From contig JAQSDB010000010.1 of assembly GCA_029945725.1 (NCBI GenBank), positions 1 to 64,000 on the forward strand: DNA of 64,000 nt, written 5' to 3'. The DNA is from a bacterium (GTDB lineage: Bacteria > Pseudomonadota > Gammaproteobacteria > Pseudomonadales > Moraxellaceae). Made by a program: the position numbers and the translations under genes. Below, one piece after another: positions 30,887-40,030 of this stretch. The stretch's first letter is position 1. Each line of letters opens with the position of its first letter. The notes beneath the pieces were generated by a model. It was not told the DNA's origin and did not search any database. It was given only the letters and a program-made list of their open reading frames with translations.

Positions 30887-32737
30887 CTATTTTTTATAAA
30901 GATGCTCAATCACTTCGGCGAAATGCGCTTCCATGTTTTTGCGTTTCAGCTTGAGGGTGGGGGTCAGCAGGGTGTTTTCGGTTGTCCAGGGTTCCAGCGT
31001 CAGGGCGACGGCGCGGGGCTGGGCATAATAGGGAAAGCTGTGCGTCTGCTCACGAATGCGCTCCAGCACGGCAGCGCGTGCCTCCGGTGCATGCAGGCTG
31101 TCGGCGGCATCCGGGTTCAGACGCAGCGACTGCGCCAGCTGATTCCATCCGGCGCGGCTCAGCACCACGATGCAGGCGATAAAAGGCCGGTTGTCACCGA
31201 AGGCATAGGCCTGCTCGAACAGCGGATTGCCGGTGATGGCGAGCTCCAGATCCGAGGGCGCAATTTTTTCGCCCGTTGATGTCACGATGATTTCCTTGAT
31301 GCGGCCGAGGATGCGGATGCGCCCGTTTTCGATGGCGGCCTGATCGCCGGTGCGCAGCCAGCCTTCAATGAAGGTGGCTTCGGTATCGGCTTCACGCTTC
31401 CAGTAGCCTTTCATGACGCTGCGGCCGCGCACCTGCAATTCCCTATTTTCACCAATGCGGACTTCGACGCCGCTCAAGGGCCGGCCGATGGTGGCCGGGT
31501 CGTTGTCTTCCGGTGAATTGGCGGCAACCACGGGCGAGGTTTCCGTCATGCCGTAGCCTTGCAGGATGGGAATGCCGAGGCCGATAAAGCAGTGGGCGAT
31601 GGGCTGCGACAAGGCTGCGCCGCCGCTGACCGCCGCGCGCAGGCGTCCGCCAAATTGTGCGCGCAACGGCGCCGCAACCAGTTTGTCGAGCAGCGGCCAC
31701 ACGGCATCGTCGAGCAGTGCGGGCACGGAACTTTCAAACGGCAACTGCTGCGCCCGGGAAAACCGCCGCCAGCCCGTATCCTGCGCCCACTGAAACAGGC
31801 GTGATTTCAGGGCCGACTGGGCCAGCATTCCTTTCACCACGGTGTAGGTGCGCTCATAAATTCGCGGCACGGAAATGAGGATGGTGGGGCGCACGGTTTT
31901 CAGGTCTTCCGACAGCAGCGCGACCGAACGCGCATGCGCCACGCAACTGCCGGCGGCGATGGGCAGGTAGTAGCCGGCGGTGCGCTCGAAGGTGTGGGAG
32001 AGCGGCAGGAACGACAGGAACAGGTCGTCGGCACCCGGTGCCACACGCTGCAAGGTGGCCTTCACGTTTTCCAGAATATTGTCATGGCTCAGCATGACGC
32101 CCTTGGGTTTTCCCGTGGTGCCAGAGGTGTAAACCAGCGCGGCCAGATCATCGGGTTCGGGGCCGCGCCGTGCGGCGCCGGCTGTTCGTGGAGTGCCTGC
32201 TTGTGCCAGCCAGTCATTGAGCCGCAACACGCTTGGCGCGCCGGAAGTGGCAGCGGCGGCTGTCACGGCTTCCACAATGATGACGTGCTGCAGTGACGGC
32301 AGCTCGACACCGGTTGCGGCAATGGCCCGCCACTGTTCCTGCGCAAACACGACCAGCACTTTCGTGTCACTGTCGCTCAGGATGTAGGCAATACTCGCCG
32401 GGTTATCGAGGGCATGCATGGGCACCGGAACCAGTGCCAAGGCAAGCGCCGCCTGGTCGACGCACACGGCCTGCAGGCCGTTGGGCAGGAGGATGGCAAT
32501 GCGCGATCCTCTTGGCAGATCAAGGTTTTCCAGCGCCACGGCCATCCGCTCCACCTGCCCGGCGATGGTTTTCCAGGAAACCGCGCGCCAGCGCTGGCCG
32601 GCTTCATCGTAATGGAGATAGGCATTGGCCTGCGGTGTTTGCGCGACGCGCCAGGTCAGCAGTTCCGACAGGGTGGTGACGGCATCCAGATGGCTGGTGC
32701 CATTGTTGTTACGCGGCGACTCGGTGGCGGTTGTCAT
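30887..32737 (-). CDS. Long-chain acyl-CoA synthetase (FadD-like, AMP-forming)
   Basis: The start at 32737 follows CCAGGA; a start seven codons earlier lacks a site. The product has 616 residues. ATP loop YTSGTTGKPKG (about 202-212), GYGMTETSPVV (about 384), TGDQA and the hinge GRIKEIIVTSTGEKIAP (about 484) define the AMP-forming ligases. It is similar in layout to FadD15-type long-chain ligases. It would activate free fatty acids for the dehydrogenases and crotonases encoded earlier in the window. It has its own transcript, convergent to the small acidic gene. Confidence 0.92.
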   Translation of the reverse strand: MTTATESPRNNNGTSHLDAVTTLSELLTWRVAQTPQANAYLHYDEAGQRWRAVSWKTIAGQVERMAVALENLDLPRGSRIAILLPNGLQAVCVDQAALALALVPVPMHALDNPASIAYILSDSDTKVLVVFAQEQWRAIAATGVELPSLQHVIIVEAVTAAAATSGAPSVLRLNDWLAQAGTPRTAGAARRGPEPDDLAALVYTSGTTGKPKGVMLSHDNILENVKATLQRVAPGADDLFLSFLPLSHTFERTAGYYLPIAAGSCVAHARSVALLSEDLKTVRPTILISVPRIYERTYTVVKGMLAQSALKSRLFQWAQDTGWRRFSRAQQLPFESSVPALLDDAVWPLLDKLVAAPLRAQFGGRLRAAVSGGAALSQPIAHCFIGLGIPILQGYGMTETSPVVAANSPEDNDPATIGRPLSGVEVRIGENRELQVRGRSVMKGYWKREADTEATFIEGWLRTGDQAAIENGRIRILGRIKEIIVTSTGEKIAPSDLELAITGNPLFEQAYAFGDNRPFIACIVVLSRAGWNQLAQSLRLNPDAADSLHAPEARAAVLERIREQTHSFPYYAQPRAVALTLEPWTTENTLLTPTLKLKRKNMEAHFAEVIEHLYKK

Positions 32738-32898
32738 CTTGATCAATCCTGGCAGCAAGCATAATCAGTGTGGCGGGGCGCGCTGAGTGTATCCCTTTAA
32801 AAATACAGCCCTGAACTGCTGCGGGGTTTTTCATACTCCCGCACTTCACGGTTTTTTTCTGTTCGTCATTTTTTCCGTTCAGCATGGATGCGCCTGCC

Positions 32899-33876
32899 TC
32901 AGGGCAGCAGCACGGTGGAGCCCACGGTTTCTCCCGCCGCAAGGGCGATCTGCGCCTGCGCGGTGTCCTTGAGTGCGTAACGCTGGCTGATATCAACGTT
33001 GATGCGGCCGCTGCTGATCATGGCGAAGAGTTCGTCGGCCATGGCCTGCAGGTGTGCGTGCGTGTCGGCGTAGCTGGCGAGGGTGGGGCGGGTAACGTAG
33101 AGCGAGCCTTTCTGCGCGAGGATGCCGAGGTTGACGCCGGTGACCGCGCCGGAGGAATTGCCGAAGCTGACGAGCAGGCCGCGCGCCTGCAGGCAGTCGA
33201 GGGAGGTCTCCCAGGTGGCCTGACCGACCGAGTCGTAAACCACCGCGCATTTGTTGCCGTCAGTCAGTTCCAGCACGCGCTGGCCGATGTCTTCACGGCG
33301 GCGGTTGATGCAGGCGCTGGCACCCAATTGCAGGGCGCGTTCGGCTTTTGCCTCTGAGCTGACCACGCCGATCAGGCGCGCACCGAGCGCGCGCGCCCAC
33401 TGGCAGGCGATGGAGCCGACACCGCCGGCGGCGGCATAAAACAAAATGGTTTCACCGGCTTTAACATCATAAGTCTGGCGCAGCAGGTATTGCGCGGTCA
33501 GGCCCTTGAGCATGACGGCGGCGGCCTGCTCGAAGGAAATGCCGGAAGGCAGCCGCACCAGATTCGCCGCCGGCAGCACATGCAGTTCGCTGCAGGCGCC
33601 CAGCGGCCCGGTGGCATAGGCGACACGATCACCAACGCGAACGCTGCTGACCTCGCTGCCCACCGCCTCGACCTCGCCCGCGCCTTCGGTGCCAAGGCCG
33701 GAAGGCAGGCTGGCCGGCTTGTAGAGGCCGCGGCGGAAATAGATGTCGATAAAGTTGAGGCCGATGGCGTGGTTGCGCACGCGCACCTCATGCGGGCCGG
33801 GGTTGGCCGGCGTGTAGTCACGGTACTCAAGAACCTCGGGACCGCCGTGGGCACTGAACTGGATGCGCTTTGCCAT
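32899..33876 (-). CDS. NADPH:quinone reductase (QorA-like)
   Basis: The 325-residue protein follows a GGAG. MAKRIQFSAHGGPEVLEYRD is typical of QOR. HAIGLNFIDIYFRRGLY, GLGTEGAGEVEAVG, and the Rossmann motif ILFYAAAGGVGSIACQWA (about 141-158) follow; no structural or catalytic zinc ligands are present. The enzyme reduces quinones with NADPH in one-electron steps in E. coli. It is on the same strand as the acyl-CoA synthetase but 161 bp upstream, so probably a separate unit. Confidence 0.92.
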   Translation of the reverse strand: MAKRIQFSAHGGPEVLEYRDYTPANPGPHEVRVRNHAIGLNFIDIYFRRGLYKPASLPSGLGTEGAGEVEAVGSEVSSVRVGDRVAYATGPLGACSELHVLPAANLVRLPSGISFEQAAAVMLKGLTAQYLLRQTYDVKAGETILFYAAAGGVGSIACQWARALGARLIGVVSSEAKAERALQLGASACINRRREDIGQRVLELTDGNKCAVVYDSVGQATWETSLDCLQARGLLVSFGNSSGAVTGVNLGILAQKGSLYVTRPTLASYADTHAHLQAMADELFAMISSGRINVDISQRYALKDTAQAQIALAAGETVGSTVLLP

Positions 33877-33968
33877 GACCGGGCTCCGCTGGGGAAAGAA
33901 GTATCCATTCTAGCGCGGCAAGGCTGTGCGTGCGGATGCCTGCGCTTGATGGGCAGGGGTGTGATTTT

Positions 33969-34066
33969 TCGCGGGCATTGCCCGCTCCTACTGGCGTGTG
34001 CGCGATCCCGTGCGCCGGCCAACAAAATGCCCAATCCCCCCGTAGGAGCGGGCCATGCCCGCGATC
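33969..34066. repeat. REP inverted pair in the gap before hsdM
   Basis: An inverted copy at 33969-33991 (one base shorter in the loop, GGGCATTGCCCGC) and a direct copy at 34042-34066. A partial copy (CCATGCCCGCGATC) follows at 34071. The 360-bp gap 33877-34236 holds nothing else recognisable; the hsd promoter should be in its last 100 bp, but I cannot pick a clear -35/-10 pair. Confidence 0.88.
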
Positions 34067-34236
34067 AGAACCATGCCCGCGATCAACACCACGCCCGCAG
34101 ATAAACCCTGCGCTCCGCCACCACCTGAACTCACCGCCTCCATTCTGGCTTGTTCCCCGGCCAGCTCGCATAATCCGGGGCTTTACGGCCACTCTGAATC
34201 GGGCCGGCTCATGCCAGAACCGGAAGAAGCACGCTC

Positions 34237-35907
34237 ATGCTGGAAGACATCAAGAAAACCCTCTGGGCCACCGCCGACAAGCTGCGCGCCAATATGGACG
34301 CCGCCGAATACAAGCACATCGTGCTCGGCCTGATTTTCCTCAAATACATTTCCGACACGTTTCAGCTGCGCCGCAACGAACTGACCCAGCGCTTTGCCAA
34401 CCCCGCCGACGAGTATTTTATGGAAGGCGCGGAGGCCGGGAGCATTGCCGCCGAGCTGGAAGACCGCGACTACTACCGCGAAGTGAATGCCTTCTGGGTG
34501 CCGGAAGGCGCGCGCTGGGAAGCGCTGCGCGCCAATGCCAAGCAGGCCGACATCGGCAAGCGCATCGACGATGCCCTGGCCCTGATCGAAGCCGAAAACC
34601 CCAAACTCAAGGGCATTCTCGACAAGCGCTATGCCCGCGCCCAGTTGCCCGATGGCAAGCTCGGCGAACTGGTCGACATGATTTCCACCATCGGTTTTGG
34701 CGACAAGGCGCAAAACGCCCGCGATCTGATCGGCCAGGTTTATGAATATTTTCTCGGCCAGTTCGCCAGCGCCGAAGGCAAGAAGGGCGGCCAGTTCTAC
34801 ACGCCGGCCAGCATCGTCAAAACCCTCGTCGCCGTGCTCGCCCCGCATCACGGCCAGGTCTACGATCCCTGCTGCGGCAGCGGCGGCATGTTTGTGCAAT
34901 CCGAAAAATTCATTGAAGCGCACGGCGGCAAGCTCGGCGATGTGAGCATCTACGGCCAGGAATCCAATCCCACCACCTGGCGCCTGGCCGCCATGAACCT
35001 CGCCATTCGCGGCATTGATTTCAATCTCGGCCGCGAGCCGGACGATACCTTCACCCGCAACCAGCACCCCGATCTGCGCGCCGATTTCGTGCTCGCCAAT
35101 CCGCCCTTCAACATCAGCGACTGGTGGCACGGCTCGCTCGAAGGTGATCCGCGCTGGGTCTACGGCACACCGCCCGCCGGCAACGCCAACTATGCCTGGC
35201 TGCAGCACATGCTCTATCACTTAAAGCCCGGCGGCCGCGCCGGCATCGTGCTCGCCAACGGTTCCATGAGTTCCAGCCAGAATTCCGAAGGCGATATCCG
35301 CCGCGCCATGGTCGAGGCCGACGTGGTCGAATGCATGGTCGCCTTGCCCGGCCAGCTTTTTTTCAACACGCAGATTCCCGCCTGTTTGTGGTTTTTGGCG
35401 AAAGAGACGACCGCCAGGGATGGTGGCAGTGCCGGAAACGCAGGCAATGCAGGAACGATTTCCGGTAAAAAAAACCGCCAGGGCGAAGTGCTGTTCATTG
35501 ATGCGCGCAAGCTCGGCAGCATGATCAGCCGCTCGCAAAGCGAACTCACCGATGAGGTGATTGAACGCATCGGCAACACCGTTGCCGCATGGCGCCATCA
35601 TGATTCCCCGAATGAAGACTCCCTCGCCCCCACCGGGGGAGAGGGCCGGGGTGAGGGGGCGGTTCTCCCCGAATACGAAGACATTCCCGGCTTCTGCCGC
35701 AGCGTCACCCTCGCTGAAATTGCCGAACACGGCCATGTGCTCACACCGGGCCGCTATGTCGGTGCCGAAGCCGTGGAGGATGACGACGAAGCCTTTGCCG
35801 AAAAAATGCAGAAACTCACCGAAAAACTCGGCGAGCAGATGGCCAAGGGTGCCGAGCTGGATCAGCTGATACGCCAGAAGCTGGGAGGGCTGGGGTATGA
35901 GTTCTGA
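34237..35907 (+). CDS. hsdM: Type I restriction-modification methyltransferase subunit
   Basis: This 556-residue HsdM has an N-terminal helical domain (1-160, [32 protein letters not shown]), SAM site DPCCGSGGM (from Asp210) and the N6-adenine catalytic motif NPPFN (288-292). [17 protein letters not shown] precedes the SAM site as usual. About 20 residues (about 462-482) in the C-terminal part come from a GC-rich palindrome read in frame, and a Gly/Ala/Asn-rich stretch lies near residue 392. The stop overlaps hsdS by 11 bp. HsdM2-HsdS modifies host adenines; with HsdR it forms the restriction complex. Confidence 0.95.
   Translation: MLEDIKKTLWATADKLRANMDAAEYKHIVLGLIFLKYISDTFQLRRNELTQRFANPADEYFMEGAEAGSIAAELEDRDYYREVNAFWVPEGARWEALRANAKQADIGKRIDDALALIEAENPKLKGILDKRYARAQLPDGKLGELVDMISTIGFGDKAQNARDLIGQVYEYFLGQFASAEGKKGGQFYTPASIVKTLVAVLAPHHGQVYDPCCGSGGMFVQSEKFIEAHGGKLGDVSIYGQESNPTTWRLAAMNLAIRGIDFNLGREPDDTFTRNQHPDLRADFVLANPPFNISDWWHGSLEGDPRWVYGTPPAGNANYAWLQHMLYHLKPGGRAGIVLANGSMSSSQNSEGDIRRAMVEADVVECMVALPGQLFFNTQIPACLWFLAKETTARDGGSAGNAGNAGTISGKKNRQGEVLFIDARKLGSMISRSQSELTDEVIERIGNTVAAWRHHDSPNEDSLAPTGGEGRGEGAVLPEYEDIPGFCRSVTLAEIAEHGHVLTPGRYVGAEAVEDDDEAFAEKMQKLTEKLGEQMAKGAELDQLIRQKLGGLGYEF
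35621..35657. repeat. GC-rich palindromic repeat read in frame within hsdM
   Basis: CCCTCGCCCC, a short loop, and GGGGGAGAGGG form an imperfect hairpin, extended by GCCGGGGTGAGGG. From memory, this word pattern is a widespread intergenic repeat in proteobacteria. It encodes [14 protein letters not shown] inside HsdM without breaking the frame. Confidence 0.65.
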
Positions 35908-37276
35908 GTGGCAATCAGTCCAACTTAACCAACTAATTACCATCAAACATGGCTTTGCATTTAAGGGTGAATATTTCTGTGATGAACTAACTCAGTATCA
36001 GTTAACAACGCCTGGAAATTTCGCCATTGATGGTGGTTTCCAGCTTGGTAAAGGTAAGTATTACAACGGGCCTATTGTTGAGGATTACATTCTCAAAAAA
36101 GGAGATTTAATCGTTACGATGACGGATCTGAGTAAGGCTACAGATACACTAGGGTACTCTGCGGTAGTGCCTGAAACCAAAGGCACTACTTGGTTGCATA
36201 ATCAACGAGTTGGCTTGGTGCAGATTAAAACTGGGGTAGTGGTTGATACTAAGTTTCTGCATTATCTGATGCGTAGTGATACATATCGCCAATGGGTTGT
36301 ATCAAGTGCTTCTGGTTCAACGGTGAAACATACATCGCCGTCACGCATTTGCGACTATCGATTTGATGTGCCTCCCTATGGCGTGCAGGTGTCAATTGGA
36401 GAGGCGCTTACTACTCTCGACGACCGCATTTCTCTCCTTCGCGAAACCAACGCCACCCTCGAAGCCATCGCCCAGGCCCTGTTCAAATCATGGTTTGTCG
36501 ATTTCGACCCCGTCCGCGACAGAATGGAAGGCCGCGAACCCGAAGGTGTTGCACAGGGAGGTGCGAATGTCGCGAGCGCAGGATGTGCAGGAACGACCAT
36601 AAGCGCCGAAACCGCCGCCCTTTTCCCCGATGCTTTCGAGGAATCAGAACTCGGCCTGATCCCGAGAGGGTGGAAGGTTGTACCTCTCAGTTCGATTTCA
36701 ACCGTCACGATGGGCCTGTCGCCCAAAGGTGATAGCTATAACTCTGAGGGACATGGTGTGCCGCTAATCAATGGGCCTGTTGAATTCGGTGAATACTTTC
36801 CTGTTAGAACTAAGTGGACCAGCGCTTCAGATCGAGTGGCGCACACAGGTGATTTGATATTTTGTGTCCGTGGTTCGACAACTGGGAGGCGTGTTGTCGC
36901 AGATGGTGACTACTGTATTGGTCGTGGAGTCTGTTCTATTCGAGCACACAACGGCACCAACGGATTTCTCTTTCAAACGATCAATTTTGGCCTTGATCGC
37001 TTGCTCTCCAAAACGACTGGCTCCGTGTTCCCCAGTTTGAGTGCTCCGGACATCAAGGGCTTTAATATATTAGCGCCTGAAGCTAACTTGATAGATACCT
37101 ATGAAGATACTACGAGGCCATTGCTTCATAGAATTCAGAGTAACCAGAGAAAAATTGAAACCCTGACCCAACTCCGCGACACCCTCCTGCCGCGCCTGAT
37201 CTCCGGCCACCTTCGCCTGCCGGAAGCCGACGCTGCTGTTGTTGAAGGCCCGCGGGCTGCAATTGGTGCAGTGTAA
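35897..37276 (+). CDS. hsdS: Type I restriction specificity subunit
   Basis: The 459-residue protein has two target-recognition domains (about 1-165 and 250-410), each followed by a conserved helical spacer: [43 protein letters not shown] and [21 protein letters not shown], written here only as landmarks around residues 176-215 and 422-440. Both recognition domains are clearly more AT-rich than the spacers, the mosaic seen when they are swapped between strains. A linker [14 protein letters not shown] after the first spacer is unusual. The target should be bipartite; its bases cannot be read. Confidence 0.93.
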   Translation: MSSEWQSVQLNQLITIKHGFAFKGEYFCDELTQYQLTTPGNFAIDGGFQLGKGKYYNGPIVEDYILKKGDLIVTMTDLSKATDTLGYSAVVPETKGTTWLHNQRVGLVQIKTGVVVDTKFLHYLMRSDTYRQWVVSSASGSTVKHTSPSRICDYRFDVPPYGVQVSIGEALTTLDDRISLLRETNATLEAIAQALFKSWFVDFDPVRDRMEGREPEGVAQGGANVASAGCAGTTISAETAALFPDAFEESELGLIPRGWKVVPLSSISTVTMGLSPKGDSYNSEGHGVPLINGPVEFGEYFPVRTKWTSASDRVAHTGDLIFCVRGSTTGRRVVADGDYCIGRGVCSIRAHNGTNGFLFQTINFGLDRLLSKTTGSVFPSLSAPDIKGFNILAPEANLIDTYEDTTRPLLHRIQSNQRKIETLTQLRDTLLPRLISGHLRLPEADAAVVEGPRAAIGAV

Positions 37277-37419
37277 GGGGCGCCTGTTGGCGCAGGGATA
37301 ATCTGCCGTAACCGGTGGCACCGGCATGATGTTGAGCCGTGTTTGATGGTGGTGGCGCTGGCGGGCGTTGCGGTGGTGCGGTTTGTGGCGGAGGCAGGGC
37401 GGCGTTCGCCGTTCACGCC

Positions 37420-37630
37420 GCGCCAACCGGACCTGTGGTGACGGGTTTTTGCGGCATCGTGTCGCGGGCATGGCCCGCTCCTGCGCGGGATTCATTTTTC
37501 GCAGGAACGGGCCATGCCCGCGATACCAGAGCGACAGTATTCATTTTTCGTAGGAGCGGGCCATGCCCGCGATGTCTTGCTTGCAGGAAAACAAACCGGA
37601 TTTTTGTTCATGAGCGAAAACCAGCTGGAA
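37420..37630 (+). repeat. Direct repeat, copy 1 (leader of the nuclease gene), with three REPs
   Basis: From CGCCAACCGGACCTGTGG to the first codons of the nuclease this stretch matches 39804-39988 with small differences: GGTGACGGGTTTTTGCGGCAT, an inverted REP (37462-37484), a direct REP, then AAACAAACCGGATTT and ATGAGCGAA.ACCAGCTGG. This copy has two direct REPs (37501-37524, 37550-37573) against one in copy 2. It covers most of the gap 37277-37609. Confidence 0.85.
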
Positions 37631-38854
37631 CCGGAAAAAATATCCCGCCTTCTGAATGAGGTGGCGTTCAAGACCGCCACCCTGGCCGAGGCCAGAAAAC
37701 GCTTCTCTGCCCAGCTTGCACCGGAATTCAGCATATTCGATTTTCTGCGGACGGATGAAACGGGACTTTCGAGCTGCATCGCCAGTCTGCTGGACCCCAA
37801 AGGCACGCACGGGCAGGGCAGTGGTTTTCTGGAGGCATTCATTGCCGGCCTGAATGCTCCCGCCGGCCTCGACATCAATGCGAAAGACTGCCGTGTGCAA
37901 ACGGAAAAACAGGCCAATGGCCAGCGTCGCATTGATATCCACCTGGAAATGACCGGCTGCGTTATTGGCATTGAAAACAAGCCCTGGGCAGGCGATCAGG
38001 ACAGGCAGTTGTCTGACTATGCCGCATACCTGAAAAACAATGCGGCCAACAGGCACTGGATGCTGGTTTACCTTTGCAACAGTGATCCAGCGGAAAACAG
38101 CATTAGCAAAGACGAACTAAAAGCGCTTGAAGCCGGTAAAAATTATTTCCGCATGGATTACTGGGATCTCATCAAGTGGCTTGACGGTTGTGCGGGGAAA
38201 TCCAGATCACTGGTGGTGCGGGTTTTCATTGAAGAGCTGGCGAATTTTATCCGGATAAAAGTGAATGGGGAGCCAGACATGTCTGAGGCAATAGAGCTGA
38301 AAAACATCATCCTGAGCTCCAATGAAAACCTGGATGCTGCATTCCACATTGCCGGTTCCATGACGCTGGTTAAAAACGGACTGCTTGAGGAATTCCGGGA
38401 TGCCCTGAAGGCAGAGCTGGATGTCAGGGATCTCATACTGGTCTGGGAAGAAACGCTCTCGGCCAGTGGCAAGGCCTGTGCCGGTTTTGGCGTGAAATTC
38501 AATGCGGGCCACAGGTTTCACCTCCGCTTTGAGTTTTCCTATACGGGCCTGAACGGGCTTGAATGGGGGATTTGCAGAAACAACAAAACAGTGACCTGCG
38601 ATCAGCAACGGTGGGGCGACATCAAAGAGCGGATGGACAGCCACATCCGGCCAGGAAAAGCATCCGATTGGTGGCCATGGTATGTCGTTGACCTGAGTGA
38701 CGATCTTGCGTCCTCCCTAAGGGACTGGGGCAACTCTTCGACAGCGTGGGTCATGATCAGGGACAAGTCTGATGCCGGTCTGGTGCAAAGAATATGCAAA
38801 ATTGTCGATCGGGTGCGCGAGGCCTTGTCGGGTACCGGTGATGTATTGGCTTGA
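37610..38854 (+). CDS. PD-(D/E)XK nuclease family protein (PDDEXK_4-like)
   Basis: The start at 37610 (MSENQLEPEK) lies in the repeated leader. The product has 414 residues. The catalytic core is RRIDIHLE (Asp109) followed 13 residues later by GIENKPWAGDQ (Glu122, Lys124), then DRQLSDYAAYL, the standard PD-(D/E)XK pattern of PF14281. The N-terminal part holds FDFLRTDETGLSSCIASLLDPKGTHGQG, which is family-typical. The C-terminal half has no known domain. Such proteins occur in defence islands, where they are assumed to cut DNA. Position between hsdS and hsdR suggests accessory restriction. The ribosome site is weak. Confidence 0.82.
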   Translation: MSENQLEPEKISRLLNEVAFKTATLAEARKRFSAQLAPEFSIFDFLRTDETGLSSCIASLLDPKGTHGQGSGFLEAFIAGLNAPAGLDINAKDCRVQTEKQANGQRRIDIHLEMTGCVIGIENKPWAGDQDRQLSDYAAYLKNNAANRHWMLVYLCNSDPAENSISKDELKALEAGKNYFRMDYWDLIKWLDGCAGKSRSLVVRVFIEELANFIRIKVNGEPDMSEAIELKNIILSSNENLDAAFHIAGSMTLVKNGLLEEFRDALKAELDVRDLILVWEETLSASGKACAGFGVKFNAGHRFHLRFEFSYTGLNGLEWGICRNNKTVTCDQQRWGDIKERMDSHIRPGKASDWWPWYVVDLSDDLASSLRDWGNSSTAWVMIRDKSDAGLVQRICKIVDRVREALSGTGDVLA

Positions 38855-38935
38855 GGTCATGGAATAACCGGGCCTGCAAAGGTCCGCCGGTTTTTAGTGT
38901 GCCGGCATTGTGTCGCGGGTTGTATCGCAGGTTGT

Positions 38936-39006
38936 ATCGCGGGCATGGCCCGCTCCTACGGGGTAGTGGTATTCATTTTTCCGTAGGAGCGGGCCATGCC
39001 CGCGAT
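38936..39006. repeat. REP inverted pair
   Basis: An inverted copy at 38936-38959 and a direct copy at 38983-39006 lie between the nuclease gene and the operator of the next gene. Half-copies of TGTCGCGGGTTGTATCGC precede it. Confidence 0.92.
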
Positions 39007-39042
39007 GTCATTGATACCGGCGAAACGCTGCTGGCACCGGGC

Positions 39043-39089
39043 TTGACACTGTTGCCTTTATGGCTACAAATGTCGCCATAAAGGCAACA
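39043..39089 (+). promoter_or_regulatory. Promoter with a perfect 15-bp inverted-repeat operator
   Basis: TTGACA (39043-39048) and TACAAA (39065-39070) are separated by 16 bp. TGTTGCCTTTATGGC (39050-39064) and GCCATAAAGGCAACA (39075-39089) are perfect 15-bp arms around a 10-base centre that contains the -10 box. Any dimer bound here would block polymerase. The wHTH protein encoded 13 bp downstream is the obvious ligand, giving negative autoregulation. Confidence 0.85.
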
Positions 39090-39102
39090 CTTGAGGTAGG
39101 GC

Positions 39103-39690
39103 ATGTCGCTCGCTGCTGTTCTGTTCACTGATTACCGCCGCCGGGTGCTGGGCTTGCTGCTGCTGCATCCGGAGCGGCGCTATCACCTGCGCGAGATCGC
39201 GCGGCTGACCGGCACGGTGCCGGGCACGCTGACGCGCGAGCTGGCCAAGCTGGCCGAGGCGGGCGTGCTGGTGAAAGAGAAGGTGGGCAGCCAGCTGCAG
39301 TTTGCCGCCAACCGCGATTGCCCGGTTTATGAAGAGCTGGCCAGCATCCTGCGCAAAACCTCGGGCGTGGTGGATGTGCTGGCCGAGGCCCTGCAGCCTC
39401 TGGGCGAGCAGATAGACACGGCGTTTGTGTTTGGCTCTGTGGCCGGTGGCAAGGAAACGGCGGGCAGCGATATTGATCTGATGGTGATCGGGGCGGTGGG
39501 CTATGCGGAGGTGGTGGAGCGGCTTTATCCCCTGCAGCAAACCCTGGGCCGCGAGATCAATCCCAAGGTCTACAGCCGCAGCGAGTGGCGCACGCTCTGC
39601 AAGGCGCAGGGCAGTTTTGTGCGCGAGGTGTTGAGCAAGCCGCGCTTGCCTGTACTGGGCAGCGAGAACGATGTCATGGATGACGTCTGA
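39103..39690 (+). CDS. Winged-HTH protein fused to a nucleotidyltransferase domain
   Basis: This 195-residue protein follows GAGGTAGGGC. Residues 8-70 are an ArsR/MarR-like winged helix (YHLREIARLTGTVPGTLTRELAKLAEAGVLV). Residues 100-185 are a minimal nucleotidyltransferase with the signature GSVAGGKETAGSDIDLMVIG: G111-S112, then Asp123 and Asp125 as metal ligands. Relatives are MntA-type domains, which AMPylate HEPN toxins, and AbiEii-like toxins; others are plain regulators. No HEPN gene is adjacent, so its target may be Fic or HsdR products, or nucleic acid. The fusion lets one protein both sense and repress. Confidence 0.85.
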   Translation: MSLAAVLFTDYRRRVLGLLLLHPERRYHLREIARLTGTVPGTLTRELAKLAEAGVLVKEKVGSQLQFAANRDCPVYEELASILRKTSGVVDVLAEALQPLGEQIDTAFVFGSVAGGKETAGSDIDLMVIGAVGYAEVVERLYPLQQTLGREINPKVYSRSEWRTLCKAQGSFVREVLSKPRLPVLGSENDVMDDV

Positions 39691-39803
39691 TCAAACAGGG
39701 AGTGCGCAGGTGCGATTAGCGCAGCGTCGTTATCTGATGCATGCAGTGGTGGGGCACGGTGTGGATTGTGGTTTTCGTTCGTCCCGTCCCGTTACGTTGC
39801 GTT

Positions 39804-39988
39804 GCGCTAACCGGACCTGCGGTGACGGGTTTTTGCGGCATTGTGTCGCGGGCATGGCCCGCTCCTACGCGGGATTAATTTTTCGTAGGAGCGGGCCATG
39901 CCCGCGATGCCATGCGGCGGCGAAAACAACCGTGGTGGCGGGAAAACAAACCGGATTTGTATTCATGAGCGAAGACCAGCTGGAACAA
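39804..39988 (+). repeat. Direct repeat, copy 2 (leader before fic), with REP pair
   Basis: This matches 37420-37630: CGCTAACCGGACCTGCGG, GGTGACGGGTTTTTGCGGCAT, an inverted REP (39846-39868), a direct REP (39885-39908), AAACAAACCGGATTT, then ATGAGCGAAGACCAGCTGGA. The gap 39691-40022 contains only this repeat and the small open frame that it starts. Confidence 0.85.
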
Positions 39989-40030
39989 AAAGCGGATGTG
40001 CCGGCAACGGGGGCGTGTTGCGATGAGTAG
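39965..40030 (+). CDS. 21-codon leader or relic of an hsdR start
   Basis: ATG at 39965 reads [21 protein letters not shown] and stops at 40028-40030, eight bases past the fic ATG at 40023. The first eight residues equal those of HsdR (MTEDQLEQ) apart from one, and resemble those of the nuclease (MSENQLEP). It may be a decayed hsdR 5' end that now serves to couple translation into fic, which has only a weak ribosome site. Confidence 0.4.
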   Translation: MSEDQLEQKADVPATGACCDE

